64,000 nt of DNA from Drosophila miranda (GCF_003369915.1 NC_046673.1:10896001-10960000); one strand, 5' to 3'; counted from the first letter of the stretch, positions 46,465 to 60,700 are shown. Translations and numbers: made by a program. The notes: generated by a model not told the origin, from the sequence alone.

Positions 46465-47878
46465 CAAAGTTGCACATGTGACAAGAGAAAGAGAATGAGA
46501 GAGAGGTGTATGGAGAAAGAGGAAGAAACAAGGACAAGAGAGGAAGTGAGCAAAAGAGAACGAAGGGCGAGTTGGCGAGCAATTAAGCAACCTGCCAACA
46601 AAACATCTGACAGATGAGACGCGGGACTTTCCCCGTTGGGGCAGGAAGGGGTCGGCGGCGGGAGCAGAGGTCATTCTGCTCCACAGACTCCACAGAACAC
46701 AATGTCATTGATTGCCCTGCGAGCGAGGAGGAGTGTCTGGTTGTGGGTGTGGGTGGAAACGACCCCGCTGCATGGCAAATGGGTTAAGTGGAGCATCGTT
46801 TGGCGCTGCCTCAGTCGGAGCGGATGCCTCAGTTGGCGTCGCTGCCCAGGCGCCTAATAAAATGAATGATTCATGCGCAGCAGCAGCAACAGCAGCAGCC
46901 TCGGAAGTTGGAGCTGTTTCTCCCGCTCCTTCTGCTTGGAGGAGTTGTCGTGCTCCTTTTGCTCCTCTTCGTCCTTCGGCAAGACGAGGCGTTTATGTTA
47001 ACAAATTAAAGGCAAATTGGCTGGCGTCGGCTTTGTGTGTGTATGGCCATCCCGCTTGCACGCATGGCAAAGTGAATGCCTTGGAGAGGAGCGGAAACGT
47101 AATTGAAAAGAAAACGCGCAAGAAACGCTGGCAAAGCGCGAGAGCGAACGAAAAAGCGCGTGAAAAGTTGGGAAGAAGAAAAAGCAGGCAGCCATAAGAG
47201 GAACAACAAATCAGCTTATTGTTAATTAATTGTTAACGAATTTTCATTTTCTATTTTGCCAGGAAAATGGCCATTTATGTTTGTTGGAGGTGGAGGCGTT
47301 TTGCGGGCGGCCAAAGTCGCAGAATGCCAGTTGCGCAGCGGCAGAGCAGCGCCAGGGCAGCGCCAGAGCAGAGAGCCGAGCATATAATAATTTGATGGAG
47401 AAACAAATTGAAAAAATGCCGCATAACTCCGCCCTGGAAAACTTTGCCGCACACACACTCACACACACACACACACACAGCCTGAAGAAAATTGAAAACT
47501 CTTGAAGTCGTTTTTGGCAATGGCGACGCAGCAGGCAGTAGGCAGCAGACTAGCAGGCAGGCAGCGGCGCTGGCAGAAAAATTCCCCCTATTCGTGGAAA
47601 GCCAATGGAAGCGGCCATCGGAGAGATGTTTGTCTCGCTCTGCCACACACGACACGAAGCCAGAGACCATGTTGAAAATGGCCACACACACACACACAGC
47701 CACAGCCAGACAGGTTTCTCTTTTAAATGAATTACAGAAGCAGCAGCAGCAGCAGAAGCAGAGGCAGAGGCAGTGGCAGTGGCAGAGAGAGGCAGCAGGC
47801 AGCAGGCAGTGGCAGAGCCAGAGCCAGGCAGTAGCAGTGGCAAGTTGATCAAAATTGAAACAGTCGAAACGCAGCGCA

Positions 47879-47886
47879 TATAAAAA
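47879..47886 (+). promoter_or_regulatory. TATA-like box, possible unc-4 promoter
   Basis: TATAAAAA lies 699 bp upstream of the unc-4 ATG. A start near 47910 would give a 5'UTR of about 670 nt. There is a CT-rich stretch downstream, but no clear initiator was identified. Confidence 0.3.
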
Positions 47887-48584
47887 TTAAGTGGTTGTTG
47901 CTTTTTGATGAATTTCTACCTCGCTCGCACACGCACACAACGAGAGAGCTCAAAGAGAGACAGATAGAGAGTAAGAGAGAGAGAGGCACCAACAACATGG
48001 CAACAATCTCTGCCCGCGTTGGTGGTGGCTTCGCTCTCTCGCTCTTGCCACACGCTCCATCTCGTTTCTGAGGGTTTCCTGGCCGCATGCCTCGTCGTCG
48101 GCTCGCAGATTGAATTTTCATTGCGAGCCGCTAGCGTCGTCTGCTGCTGCTGCTGCTGGTGTCTGTCTCTCCCTGCAACACCAACTGCACCCCCCCTGCA
48201 GCACGCGAATCGAATCGAATCCAATCGAACGGCGGACCGTACCCAAAGCTCGAGAGTGGAGCCCAGACCCTCAATCAGTGTGGAGCGACGCGTCTTCTTC
48301 AGTAGTGCACCGCCGCCGGCCGACGGCAAAGCCATACAACATACACAAAAATACAAAAAAATAAAATAAAAAAACAAAAAACCAAAACACACACTGAAAA
48401 AACAGACTGTATATTTTTTTAAGCACGAAATTGAAAACGAAAAAAATCAAACTCCCGAAAAAGAGTCCTTTAGTGATCGATTCTAAGCGCGAGTGACCGA
48501 AACCCCAACACCCCTCTAGTTTTTGTGTGAAGATAAGTGTTGATACCCCCGAATGGCCCAAAAGTTCTGAGCGTGAGAGCCATA

Positions 48585-51500
48585 ATGGTACTGGAGCAAC
48601 GAAACAATCAATCTTCACCCACAGCCACCCACACCGCAGCGGACACCAAAAAGTACTCCATCAACAACAACAACAACAACAACAACAATCACAGTATCAA
48701 CAGTAACAGCAACAGCAACAGCAACAACATCAATCACAATAACAATAGCAGCAGCCAGGACGAGGACGAGACGGAAGTAGTGGAAGTATCAGCATCATCC
48801 CGGCAAAGGACCACATCCAATCCGTACCCACATCCGTATCCCAATCCGAGTCCCCATTCAGGCCATCATCATCTGCCATCAGCCACGCCGCCGCAACAGC
48901 AACTGCAGCAGCAACGGTTGAGCGGCAGCAGTCCACCCACATCCCATTCCCATTCCCATCCCAGGCCCAGCGTCAGTATGCCATCGGAGGGACTTCATCC
49001 GACGGCCGCGCTTCAGCTGTATGCGGCCGCCGCCCAATTGGCGCCCGGCGGCGTTCGAGTGCCCCCCTGGGGCCCCTTCCTGCAGTTCGGAGTGCCCGGC
49101 GTCTTTGGCCCGAATGGACCGTTCCTTGGACGGCCTCGTTTCGATGCGGCCGGCGGAGGACATCCCACCTCAGCGGCAGCTGCCGCGGCGGCCACACAAA
49201 TGGCGGCGGTAAATGCCAGCAATGCCTTCGCCAATCTCACCGGACTGAGTGCGGCGGCGCTAAGGAATGTAAGTGCCGCCCAGACGACGGCAGTGGCCGC
49301 TGTGGCCAGCACTGTGGCGACTATCCAGCACCGATTGATGATCGGCAATCGGCAGAGTCTGCCGCCGGCGGGACCACCGAGCGAAGGATCCAACGAGGAT
49401 GGCGGTAAGTCTATTGATTTTGGTAGAAAGTTCAGTAATGAGGCAGGATATGATTCAATCGAATGATTTAGTTGCATGCGGCGGGAGCTAGGAGTTCGGA
49501 AATATTTCTCACTTATAGGGGAATTACTTTTCGATTGGATGGTCAAAATATTTCATCATTAATGGATTTACCATCAGGAAAATTAAGTGTTTCCTTTCCC
49601 ATCTAATCAGATGTTTAGCCACTGATCGTTTATTTTAAACCTGTCGATTACTTTTGTAGAATATTCCTTGGAAGAAAACACAAAAGCCCTATCGCTTAGG
49701 GGAAATTGGTACGACGAATTAAGGTCATACGTCAAGTATCCTTGAAGATCCTAGTCCTCTACTTCTTAATATTCGAGTACTTGAAGTACAAAGTATCGTT
49801 GATCGTTGATCGGCAATCCCGCTGGCACTGCGCTTAACCCTAATCGGCAACACGTGTGTTAGGTAATTCGCATTCCGTATTCCCCCATGAAATCAATTTC
49901 CATTGGAGACTTTCGCTTGGCTTTCGTCAGTTTTCGTTTGCCTGTGAATTTGCGTTCAGAGATCGGGAGAGATCGGCTAATGAATTATCAAGCCCGAGAA
50001 CACGCGTCCCCACATTATAGAGACATGGAGAGAGAAAGGGAGAGAGAGAGGATTGGAGGTCAGCGCCGTTGATCGATCCATTTCGTCAGAGGCTACCCGT
50101 AGATTGTTTGTTAAATGTGTGATTGGAATTCATCCTGGTGTCGTTATCTGTGCGGACAATATGCTAATTCATTCAATTAGCCCTGCTAAATGCTTTCGGG
50201 TTGTCAGTCATGTCTATAGCCGTGCGCTCTGAGGCCGTGCGCTCTGAATATCAGTCAGAGTTGTGTGCTTTGTGCTTGACTTTTGCTACCTAAAAACATA
50301 TTTATTGATTTAGCTAATCAGCGATCGATTATTATGTAAAATCCGATTGATTTTCTGATTTTTATTTAGCATACAAAGTATGTGGATTGCTCTAACGAAT
50401 GCCCTGAGAACGAGCTGGGAGACGGAGACGCCTGCTGTGCGCCGCGGAAAGGTCGCATCGAGTTTCAAGTCTCGAGATTCGAGTTCCCAATGCCTACCCA
50501 TAAATGATCAAACTATTGTGCGTTATACTCGCATATATCGCTCCAAAAACTAATAAAGAGGTGTCTCTATTCAAGGCAGACTCGACTCTGATTCGACATT
50601 TCAGTGGGTTTCGGATTACAAGAGAGGATTTATTAGCTCTATAGGAATAGATATTCCGCAATCGCTCCTATTTCTGGAAACTATATTACCGAATCGCTTT
50701 CCATTCCATAAAAGTCTGGCTAAAGATAGTACGTGTTTCGTTTTGAAATTGAATTGAAATCGCAATTTCTTTTAGAAAGATCTCCCTACTGATGAAGTGC
50801 GGTGGTGGTGTTTTGGGAACATTAAAATATTGCATATTCGGCAAGGCTTGCAAGCCTCATTGACATCCTATTCTCTTGAGATCTTCCCGAAGTGTATATT
50901 CTCATTCGGAATCGAAGGTTTATTTCCATTTGTGAACAGGGAGGGAGCTCTCTTTTTGTATCATTCCGCATTCTACAATGAAACTCTCCTTAACGAATTT
51001 TCTTTTCTACGAGGAATATAATGGTTTTACTTCATGTTTGAAAATGTAGCTAAATTCTCCAATTATTTCTTTATATTTATTTGATATTTTGCAATGGAAC
51101 CCACAGAAATCTCTGAGCAACTAGGAATATGATTGTTTTATTCCATGCATTCTGCACCTTCAATATATTTCTACATAAAAATGTATTTCCATCATCAATT
51201 TAAAGTTCTATTCCACATTTCTCCATTGCTTTTAGATTCAGGAAACTCTGTTAAAGAAATGTTTCGATTCAATCATTGTTTCATTTACATATATTCGAAC
51301 CATTTTGCACACTTTTAGACACCTTCTACAAACACCTTCGAAGAGAGTCTAGAATATTCCGCAATGGCTTTCATTCCAGGAATCTCTTCTTAGAGACCTC
51401 TTTCTCTCCCTCTACTTCTCTGTTTCCGATGGAAATCATCTCATAGATGATTTATGCTTAACTTGTTTTGTGGTCATCGCCACTTTCTTTCTTTCTTTTT

Positions 51501-52019
51501 TGTGGTGGCCGAAGGGGGGGTTTATATATATCTTGTTATTGGACAATTGCTTGGAGAGCAATCACCGGGGTCCCGAAATTGATGGGACTCCATTTGCTTT
51601 GATCATCGCTCTCCGTGGCGCGCTCTCTGAGTGGAGAGCCATTAGCCAGTTCCAGATCCGAGTCCAAGACGAAGAGCGGGCTGTCTGGCCGTCTTCTGGC
51701 TGTGGCTCATTGACCAATTAGCATTAACAAATGATGGCTAGTTGGTGTAATTATGGCCATAATGCATATATCCAGTGCGCGCGGCCATTCGGCTATCGGC
51801 GGCCACTCTCGTGGGGCGTTTGCCAGGGGCGTGGCCAGAGGTAAGCAGTCCTCGCTGCTTGTAATTAACTGCACTCACTGAAGGATGGTAGATCTCGGAT
51901 CTGGGGCCTTCTGCGACATTAGCTGTGCGCCAGGCCGTTTAATTAATTGAAGCCAACACATGGAGAGACACAGAGAGGGCCAGTGCGGCACCCACTTCCA
52001 CAGAGACAGAGACAGAAAC

Positions 52020-52059
<40 letters not shown>

Positions 52060-54889
52060 GGACTTCCTACTCCTTTGGCGCTTCAGCGCTTTAAAAACTA
52101 ATTATTAATTTGATTTGATTCAATTTGATTAGGCCAGCGATTGCCAGATTGCAGATTGTGCGCCGCCCGTTGGCTGCTTGGTGCGGTGTGTGGGAGAAAG
52201 GAGGGGACTGGGGATTGGGGAATGGCCTTTTGCTCATTAATCATTTTGCGGCATAGAGTTGACATGCAGCCGAATGGCAGATGGGTGTGTGGGTTGTGTG
52301 GGTGGTGGTACGGGACATCATCATCATCATCGTCATCCCCACTCCCATTCACATCCACACCATCATCGCCCTCTCTCTCTCACTTGACGTTTTCTTGTGC
52401 CGTTTTTCGTTTGCTCATTTCATGCCGGAAATGAAGAAACTGTCATAAGGCGATCGGAATCATTTATCATGCGATTTTCAGTTTTCTGCTTCGACGCCGC
52501 CATTTTCTGTGCTTGCTCTCTTTTCCATTTCTCTTCACTCTTTACACTCGTTTTGTTGTTTCTTGTCTCCTAATGAATTCCGAATGGATTGAAGATGTGA
52601 GGGGGGAAGCGAGTGAATGGGTGGATGGGTGTTTCCGTTCTGCCCAAAAACAAAAAAAAAAACACGGAAATCACTTCACATTGATGGAACGATGGAATGG
52701 AACGATGAACTGAATCATAAATCATTTTTCTGGCTTCGAATAGATTTCGTCGCCGTCTCCCAGAACTCGTTATTTCCTCGGAGTTTTTCTAATGGATTTC
52801 CGTTTTGTGATTGGGTTTTCGTTTTTTTTTTTCGTGCAAGTGAAGCTGTGAATAATTCATCAAAGTATTCATTCTGGCTGTATGATCAGGCCATTATCAT
52901 CACGAATACTGTGCAACAGTTGTACTTGCAGCAAGGAGTGCTCAAGAGAAGTGACTCCTTTGACAATACTTTATAGAGTGAGGCTTTCTCAAAAAAAAGC
53001 CTGAATGATATGCACTTTGACACTCACGCGTCAGTGTTTGATTGATGCTACTCAGTGGAATACTTAATCATGAATTTGGATCATGAAAAGATTGCGAAAA
53101 ATTCCTCCATTCTGCGTATGAAAGATTTATAAGAAGTGAAACCCTGTACAATGTTCTCAATGAAAATTATGAAAGAGTGTTCAAGTTAAGCAAATCCTTT
53201 TCCAATATATAGAGTAAGTTTTCTCAATGAAAATTCTGCATGATATCCATGATGACAGTCACGCGTTAACGTTGAATGATGTTGCTCAGTGGAATCCATT
53301 CCATTCGTGAGTTGAGATCATGACAATGGTCTCCCCACCATCTGCTAATGAATCATTCAATGGAAGTGAATCAAGCATGCATTAGGCTTTCGGGTCCTCT
53401 GTTGCTCCTTTGGCCAAATGCAATTAGGCGAGGAGTTTCCCCCCTTAATCCTCCACACTCCTTCAAATCCATAAAACCATTCTTTGCCTCTACTCGTCTT
53501 CTCTTTGCGTCTCTTCTTTTCCTGTTTCGTGTGTAACTTTTTTTTATACATATATTCACTTTAATTTTTATGACTTAAGTGGCTCCTCACCTGCGGAGGA
53601 TCGTAGAGGGTGGGGTAGGGGTGTCGTCTGGAGTTGGGGATTGGGTCTGCGTCTGGCATTAGGGGTCTTCGGGGGTGAGGTGTGGGGGGTGTGTAACTGT
53701 TATATTGCCTGGATGACGCGAGCTGTAAACGAAAACAACATGCCACGGAATGTGACTGTGGCATGCAACACACACACAAGTCGGTTCCGTTCCGTTCCCC
53801 GTGATATTGCCGCTCGATTCTTTGGTTCGTTTTTCGGCTTTTTGTGTGGAGGTTGGGGCCAGGACCCATACGAGTGCAGCGGCGTTGCCAAATTGCAGTA
53901 CGTCTGTGGTGGTGGTGGTGGTGGTGGTGGTGGTACGCCTGCACATTGCACACGCTGCACAGTGGGTGCAATAATCATAATAAATTTCAATTATCGTTTT
54001 GCATTTTCAAAAAAACCACATGAATTATGTGTTCTCTCTGTTGCACTGTCGTGCCACTCAAAGCGCACTCCAAACACTCACTCTTCGCGCGACTCTTTCG
54101 ATTGCGAGTGCGGGAGAAGGGGCGGAGTAGTCCAGCGACTGTTATTATTAAGTCATTTGAATGCACTTTGTGTGCATGTGTGCGTATCTATGTATGCATC
54201 TGCGTGCAACCGCCCACCCCCGCCCAACTATCCCGACTCAAACTCTCACACTCTGAAAGGACGGCCTTCCTCTGCGTCCTGCGTTTTGTTTGTCGTTTGC
54301 CGTTTGCCGTTTGTCGCTTGTGCCTTTAATGTCTATATTATTTCTGTGTATTTGGCGTTGTTATTGAGTTATTAACACACACACACACATACACTGATGC
54401 ACTGGCCTGAACACTCACACAGATACGATTCAGTCATAGTCCAAAGACTGACCGCGGGTCGGCGCGTCGTTTAAAACAAACGAGTTTTTTGTCGCTCTAC
54501 AGAGCGCAGAGAGCCCCCGAAAGAGTGCTGCTGTTACACGATACGGTTTCCACCGTCGCTATTTCGCTATTTGTTGGAATGAATGATAAAAATATCTATA
54601 GAACGTCCGATGCTGAAGAAAATGTACTGGTTTGGTGGAATTTTTCCTCTATATTCAATCCCGTCGGTTTTTCCTTTAGTGAATGGTTGAATATACCAAA
54701 ACCTCATATCATTTTTCGTATATGCATAAGAACCTTTCCTTATACCCAATAGTAAGTCGTATTTTACCGTCGGTTATTTTCACAAAAATGGGGTAAATCG
54801 GGTAAATATGTGCCGTGTATGCAGAAAGCAGTGCAAAGGCAGTGAGTGCCAAAGCAGTTTGCGGCTGCGGCAGAGTCAAAGCAGACAGT

Positions 54890-54925
<36 letters not shown>

Positions 54926-57767
54926 CAGAGAGGCAGCGTTACAGTGCTGCACGCATAATTAGGTACACTTAACAGCAAAATGCAAACCATTCATTAGTGG
55001 CCGTCCTCTTGTTATTGCGCTTTAATGCTGGAGTGGATTGTGTGCGTATGTAGGTAGTCCACATCTTACACAATTGATGGTTGGGGTCGGAGTTGGGCCA
55101 GAGGCAGAGGCGGGAACGGGGAGCAGGCAATGGGTATCGATATGATTACAAAGTTGCAAGTGTTGTGGCATTTGAATGGCGCTCCATTGTGTCGACTGAG
55201 TGCCTGCACTCATTGCGTGACGAGTTAGAATATTGGGGATTTTATTTTAATGAACGAGCGCCAATCCATCCCATAATAATGGTATTCCTCAAACAGATTT
55301 CGATTTGAATTAGTCCTGAATTATGTACGCCATTATACACTTGATTACGTCAGATATTTAAGGTGAATGCACTATGATTTACTGATTATATATGGAATTG
55401 CTTTCAATTATTGAATGACAGAAGCTTTCATTTAAACGACAGATGGAGTGCATTCGAATGAACGGAACACATGATTTTCCACTGTAATTTGAATTCTTAT
55501 TTGTTGATGGAAAAATCAGTCAAAGATGTCACCTGACTGAATTTACATGTGAGCATCGAATGATAGCCAGTTTTCCGTAAAGTAAATCATTCGAAAACAT
55601 TCACTTTGCATTTGTTTATCCACTCACATGTATTCCCATTTCATCTGCTTTGTGCGTTCCTCCCCTGATGACCGTTGCTGTGTCCCTGAGAATGCCTCGT
55701 CCTGTCCAGTCCCTGTCCCAGTCCCATCATCTAATATCCAACACCTTTCTGGCCCTCTCTCCTCTCTCCTCTGCCCTTTCCCTTTTCGGATTCACTTTGG
55801 GTCCGATCGGAGCTAATTTGATAAATTGCGGGGTCTTTTGCATGCATTCTTTGTGTGTATCCTCTCTCTGTGTGTATCTGTATCTGTGTCTGAGTCGGAG
55901 TCTGAGTGTGAGTGTGCTTGCCACGCCCCCTCTGGGGTATAATCTAAATATAGAAAACTATACATCCTGGACCGGATCGGATCGTTCAGGGAATGGGACT
56001 GTCGACTGGAGACTGGGGAGCGGGAAGTGAAGTGGAGAATGGAAACGTAATTAAATTGTTTCGTTTTTATTGTAAGCCGACGCGTCGGTTAGACTAGAGC
56101 CCCCTGGAATGGTAGATGTTGGATGGGGTGGGGGACTGGGGGGACCATTGGCTTGTAATTGAAATATATGATTATGAATATTTATGCATTTTGGCGCTGC
56201 TCCGTCGCTGTATGTTTGTGCTCCTGTCTTGCGGCTGGCTTCATTTAAATAATTTCTCCAACACTTAATTATAGGGTTTTTAGTGTCGAGAACAAAGTGT
56301 TTTTCGTTTTGTGTGTTGTTTCTCTATTAATTTTTGTGGGTTTTCAGGGTTTCCAGGTCCCATGTTCAAGGTCCCATGTGTGGTGGGGTTCGGGGGTTAG
56401 TTTTTGTTAGGTTTCTCCTTTTTTTTTGTTTTTTGGTAGAACCCTAATTAGTTTTAATAAGCCAACACCCCCTCTGTTCACCATTCCATTGTGTGGTAGT
56501 TATATTAATGACTTGATTCTGACTTGAAAATTCATTTACATTTTTCCCTATTTTCGTCCTTGTTTTCGTCTTTAGGCTTTCCTGGCGACGGCGATGATGA
56601 CAGCAGCGCCGCCAAGCGTCGTCGCTCCCGCACAAATTTCAATTCCTGGCAGCTGGAGGAACTGGAGCGGGCCTTCTCCGCCAGCCACTATCCGGATATC
56701 TTCATGCGCGAGGCATTGGCCATGCGGCTGGACCTCAAGGAGTCGCGAGTTGCGGTGAGTCTCGTTCCACAGGACCGAACATCCGCACCGTATCCGAGCA
56801 CCTTTGCTGAGATTATACGCTTTGTTCCAGATAGGTATGGTTCCAGAATCGACGGGCCAAGGTGCGTAAGCGCGAGCACACCAAAAAGGGTCCCGGCCGG
56901 CCCGCCCACAATGCCCAGCCGCAGACATGCAGCGGCGAGCCAATACCGCCCAACGAGCTCAAGGCCAAGGAGCGGTAAGTGTCCCCAGAGCGATATACAT
57001 TGTACCCCAGCCCCCAAAGTCTTCCCTCAGCTATAGCATCTGCCCCCTCCGTTTTCCCTGCTCTTTCCAGTGCCAGGCGCCGCAAGAAACTGGCCAAGGC
57101 CATCGATAGGCAGGCGAGGAAGCTGCAGGCCAAGGGCATCACCGTCGACCTGGAGGCCCTCAAGGCCGAATACATATCACAGCACAAGGCGAACGGCACC
57201 TTCTCGGACTCGGATCTCGAGGACGATGGCATCCAGATCGATGTCGTCGGCGGCACCGACAGCGACGACGAGCTGGACAGCGATGCCGTCAGCCCGGCCC
57301 GCCACGGCCCCCAGCACGGCGGCCAGAGCCACTGCGGCTTGGACGGCGACGGGGACAGCTCGCGGGCGGGCAGCTTCATTGGCGGCGGCGGTAGCTTGGG
57401 CAGTCCCAGCTCCGTGGCCCCCTCCACGCTGCTCTCGAACGGCGGCGGCGTCTTCGGCAAGATGGAGCCCATGGATGGCGGCGAGTCAGAGGATCGGGAG
57501 AGGGAGCAGGAGTCGCGCGCATCGCCCAAATCGCTACTCTTTCCCGCCAAGGCCTTCCATCAACTCAACCTGCAGAACTCCCAGCACCACGGTGGCCACG
57601 GACACGGCCATGGGCATGGGCACAATCACAGTGCGGCGGCCACCGCCGCCTCGGCCACGGCGGCAGCGGTAGCGGCGGCGGCCAACCTCGTCCACCAGAC
57701 CTCGCCCATCAGCATCCGGCGCAGCAATCCCTTCAGCATCGAGTCGCTGCTCTTCAACAACACGTGA
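48585..57767 (+). CDS. unc-4: Homeodomain transcription factor UNC-4
   Basis: Nuclear repressor of the paired-like UNC-4/Uncx class, which in flies and worms controls neuronal subtype identity. Coding exons are 48585-49404, 56576-56754, 56835-56974 and 57071-57767, with continuous frame, giving 611 aa. The N-terminus has an Asn/Ser tract, His/Pro-rich stretches and the block [20 protein letters not shown]. The homeodomain spans about residues 287-347 ([20 protein letters not shown] to [18 protein letters not shown]) and is split after RVA by intron 2. The family block [20 protein letters not shown] and a basic helix ([20 protein letters not shown]) follow, then an acidic segment. The C-terminal [13 protein letters not shown] contains an eh1-like Groucho-binding motif. 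ATG 48585 is chosen as the first ATG in the frame, with upstream codons non-conserved. The paralogue OdsH, next to unc-4 in D. melanogaster, is the alternative, but the slowly evolving homeodomain favours unc-4. Confidence 0.92.
52021..52056 (+). repeat. (GA)n / GAGACA repeat
   Basis: GAGACA units run into about 13 GA units, in unc-4 intron 1. Confidence 0.85.
53906..53934 (+). repeat. (GGT)n trinucleotide array
   Basis: Nine GGT units, in unc-4 intron 1. Confidence 0.9.
54889..54922 (+). repeat. (GA)n tract
   Basis: About 14 GA units, in unc-4 intron 1. Confidence 0.85.
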
Positions 57768-60700
57768 GGCAACCAAGCAGCGGAACAGGAGGTGGAGTTC
57801 AACCGAACCGCATTTGCTTCTCCATTGATTTATGCGTTCCTAGAGGTTTTTGCTCAGTTTTTCATCTCTATTTGTCTATAAGTTCTATAAGTTCTCTATA
57901 ACTCTCCTCCCTCTTTAAAAGTATGGGTTCCGCCAGCACGTTATACAGACTCCACGTTGACACGTGAATGGCAACAAAAAATACAACTTCTTTTTATCAA
58001 AAATCGTATTAAAATATTTTTAAATATTTGTTTATCGAAAGTGTTCCATTTTTGTTTATTCACTAATGGAAAATTTGAACAGGGAATTCAATGTCCTTCG
58101 TGTCCTAGTGGAACCCCGCTAAAAGTTATCCTTCCTTTGACTACTCTTCGGTTCAGAGCTTGAATATTCTTAAGTGATTTTATTTATTCGACTATACAAT
58201 AGAAGTACATACAAACATACATATATACTTTTTTTGCGTATTGTAATTTAAACCCCCTGTTCCAAGAGAGACTAAATTAGTGTTGTAAATGAATTTATTA
58301 TTTTTACATTTAATATACAACTTATACTATTATTTTTATTTTTTTTTGTTTGAAGCTATGCTTGAAATATGAGTAATATTTTTATGTAATAAAAAAACGA
58401 TATCAACTAAGGACAAATTTTTTTCCCAGTGTAGGTATGAATGAATGTGCGAGCGTGTGCCAGTGTGTGTGTGTGTAAAAATGTAATTTAATTTAGCTCA
58501 AAAAAAGAAAGAAAGAAGGAGAACAAAAAAAAAAACCACAAAGAATCGGATAGATACCCCCAAAACTTAAGTAAGAGGATGTTTTTTTTTTTTAATAAAT
58601 ATATAAAGATGATCCTAAAGAAGGGGAATAGTACATACAATATATTTAAACTATGAGAAAAATATGAGAATATGAGAAACACACACAAAACTACCACAAA
58701 TAAAAATGCAAATGAAACGGAAAATGAAAAAAATTATACTGTATCGAAAAAATTATTGTCAAACAAGAAATAAAAGAACGAAAACTCTGTAAAGAAAAAC
58801 CCACATAAACGAAACATTATGCTTATTATTTTTTGGTTTATTTCGTGTCGAGCTTATCCACAAAATAATACGATTCTAACACAAATAAAACTGTGCGCAA
58901 ATCTCCCCAAATCCCCCACAATCCCCCCATTCACGCAGAAATTTACTCAAAAAAGACAACAAACAAACAAACAGAACAAGAACAAAAACAACCAGAGCAA
59001 AAAACAGAAACGAAACCTAAAAACCCGAATTGGGGAAGCAAATTCAATAAACAGCAATTTAAATGGCATCAAAAATACACATATACATAAATGAGCAAAC
59101 ACTGAAAGCGTTTTCCTTTGCGAAATGGTGTGGAAATAGCCATGGTATATGGTATGGAAAATGGAGAAACTCAACAGGAGGGTATCGCTCTGATAATGCA
59201 TTCCCGCATCAAGCGAAATGTCCATTTAATATCCATCTTTATATGATGCATTAAACACACCCGAAAGTTGCCAATTGACCATCAAAATCCAACAATTCCC
59301 AGGCAGTAAAGTATCCAAATAAAATGGGGAATAAGCCGCTTTTTTCGAGTTGAATCATAGGAATGAAACTCACTGAAAGAGAAATGCTGAAAATTATCTA
59401 CAGACCGACGGCACTGAAGCATAAGAATGTTTGAAAGGAAATATTATTCCCTTGATTCTCTTTTATTTTGGGGAAACACTATAAGAGATATACTGCAGAA
59501 GAACATTTCATAGAATGGGAATTGGTGGGATCTTCAATCCACAATTATTAATCTAAAGAATTGAACGAATTTAGAGGAATGTTAGTTCAAATAATTAAAA
59601 TACTAGGTATTGCCTTTTAATTAAAATCCTTATAGCATCCCAAAATCAAGCAGGTCATACTCTGTACTCGTAGAGAAAAAAGGTGAACTTTATTCGGATC
59701 AATGTGTGTAGAAGCGTCTATCCTTCAGGCAGAAGAAACTTGCATCTCCGCCACAATGTTGGGCCGGAAATCATCGAAAACTTCATTCAAATAAAATTTG
59801 AACAATTTTCATTAGCTTGAAGCTGAACAGCTACATTCCCTACCCAAATCGGGCAGACTCTGGTCGAGTTATCACCGAATTATGAGAAAGAAACCAATGA
59901 CCAGAGAAGCATCCCCATGGGGGGCATCGTCTGGAGCAGGAGTGCCAGGAGTACAAGGAGTGGACAGGAAACCAGTCGCAAGTCGAAGGCCAGCGAAGTG
60001 TCAATTGAATTTGCATTCATTTTGAGGTCCAGCCCCAGCTTCTGCTTCAGGTCCGGTTCGGTTTGGTCAGTTTGAGTTTTGCTTTGATTTCGGGTTACGG
60101 GCTTGGGCTTTGGTTTTTGGTTGTTTTTTTTTTTTGGTTCCAATCTTGTGGGGAACGGTAACACCGATTAACCGTTTTGGACTCTCCAGAGTGAACTCCG
60201 ATGCTGCAGCTCCTGCCTTTGGCTCCACACAGCGGGTGGGGGGAGGCCATGGAGATGGAGAGAAGGAGAGGCATAGCGGCCGCTTTCATGGGAATTTTGT
60301 GGTGTAGCTCATTTCATGGCAATTTTATTGCTTATTAATTTTTCAGTGTTCGCGCTTTGCTGTTCGTTCCCCCTTCCACTCCCCACTCCCCCTCCCCCCA
60401 TTCAGTTATTGTTGTTGTCTGTGGCATGCTGTTAATGACTCCACACCATACCGTTCTGTACTCTGTGTTCTCTTTATTCTGTATTTGGATGATCGTCTCG
60501 TCTGGCCGGGCCTGTTGATATGATTATTACGTTTATGGATTTTAATAATTGTGCATGATTTGAAAGATTTTCCACATCTTCATCGGCAAAGCCACAGCCG
60601 ATTCGGACTCGTGCCCCCGTGGAGCGTTTCCATTTCTTTTTCTTTGCCTCGTTTTTTGTGGCTCAATTACTTTTCGATGCAAATCAAATTGGACGACGCT

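Larger units (their letters stand above)
40170..47878. other. Intergenic region upstream of unc-4
   Basis: About 7.7 kb. A shared core just upstream of the minus copy (AATTTGCAATGGAC against AATTTACAATGGAC in the plus copy) marks the end of the duplication near 40190. Beyond it I see no supported exon. There is AT-rich DNA at 44300-45700, homeodomain-type TAAT/ATTA-rich stretches near 43120-43200, a (GA)n tract at 46439-46464 and CAG-type repeats at 46870-46900 and 47735-47840. A 192-codon frame on the minus strand (41414-41992) has no family signature. Confidence 0.55.
49405..56575 (+). other. First intron of unc-4
   Basis: A 7.2 kb intron (GTAAGT...TTTAG). It contains (GA)n tracts at 52021-52056 and 54889-54922, a (GGT)n array at 53906-53934, a Pho-type GCCATTTT at 52499-52506 and an AT-rich homeodomain/POU-like stretch near 56155-56270 (ATGATTATGAATATTTATGC). 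A 244-codon plus-strand frame at 53641-54375 spans the GGT array and is low-complexity, so I do not call it a gene. Enhancers are likely but not resolvable by eye. Confidence 0.6.

Noticed and set aside
46238..46674. Minus-strand Ser/Leu/Cys-rich frames over the GA tract
   Set aside because: Translations of (CT)n simple sequence.
53641..54375. 244-codon plus-strand open frame in unc-4 intron 1
   Set aside because: It runs through a (GGT)n array and Cys/Ser/Val-rich simple sequence, has no splice context or domain, and lies within an intron.
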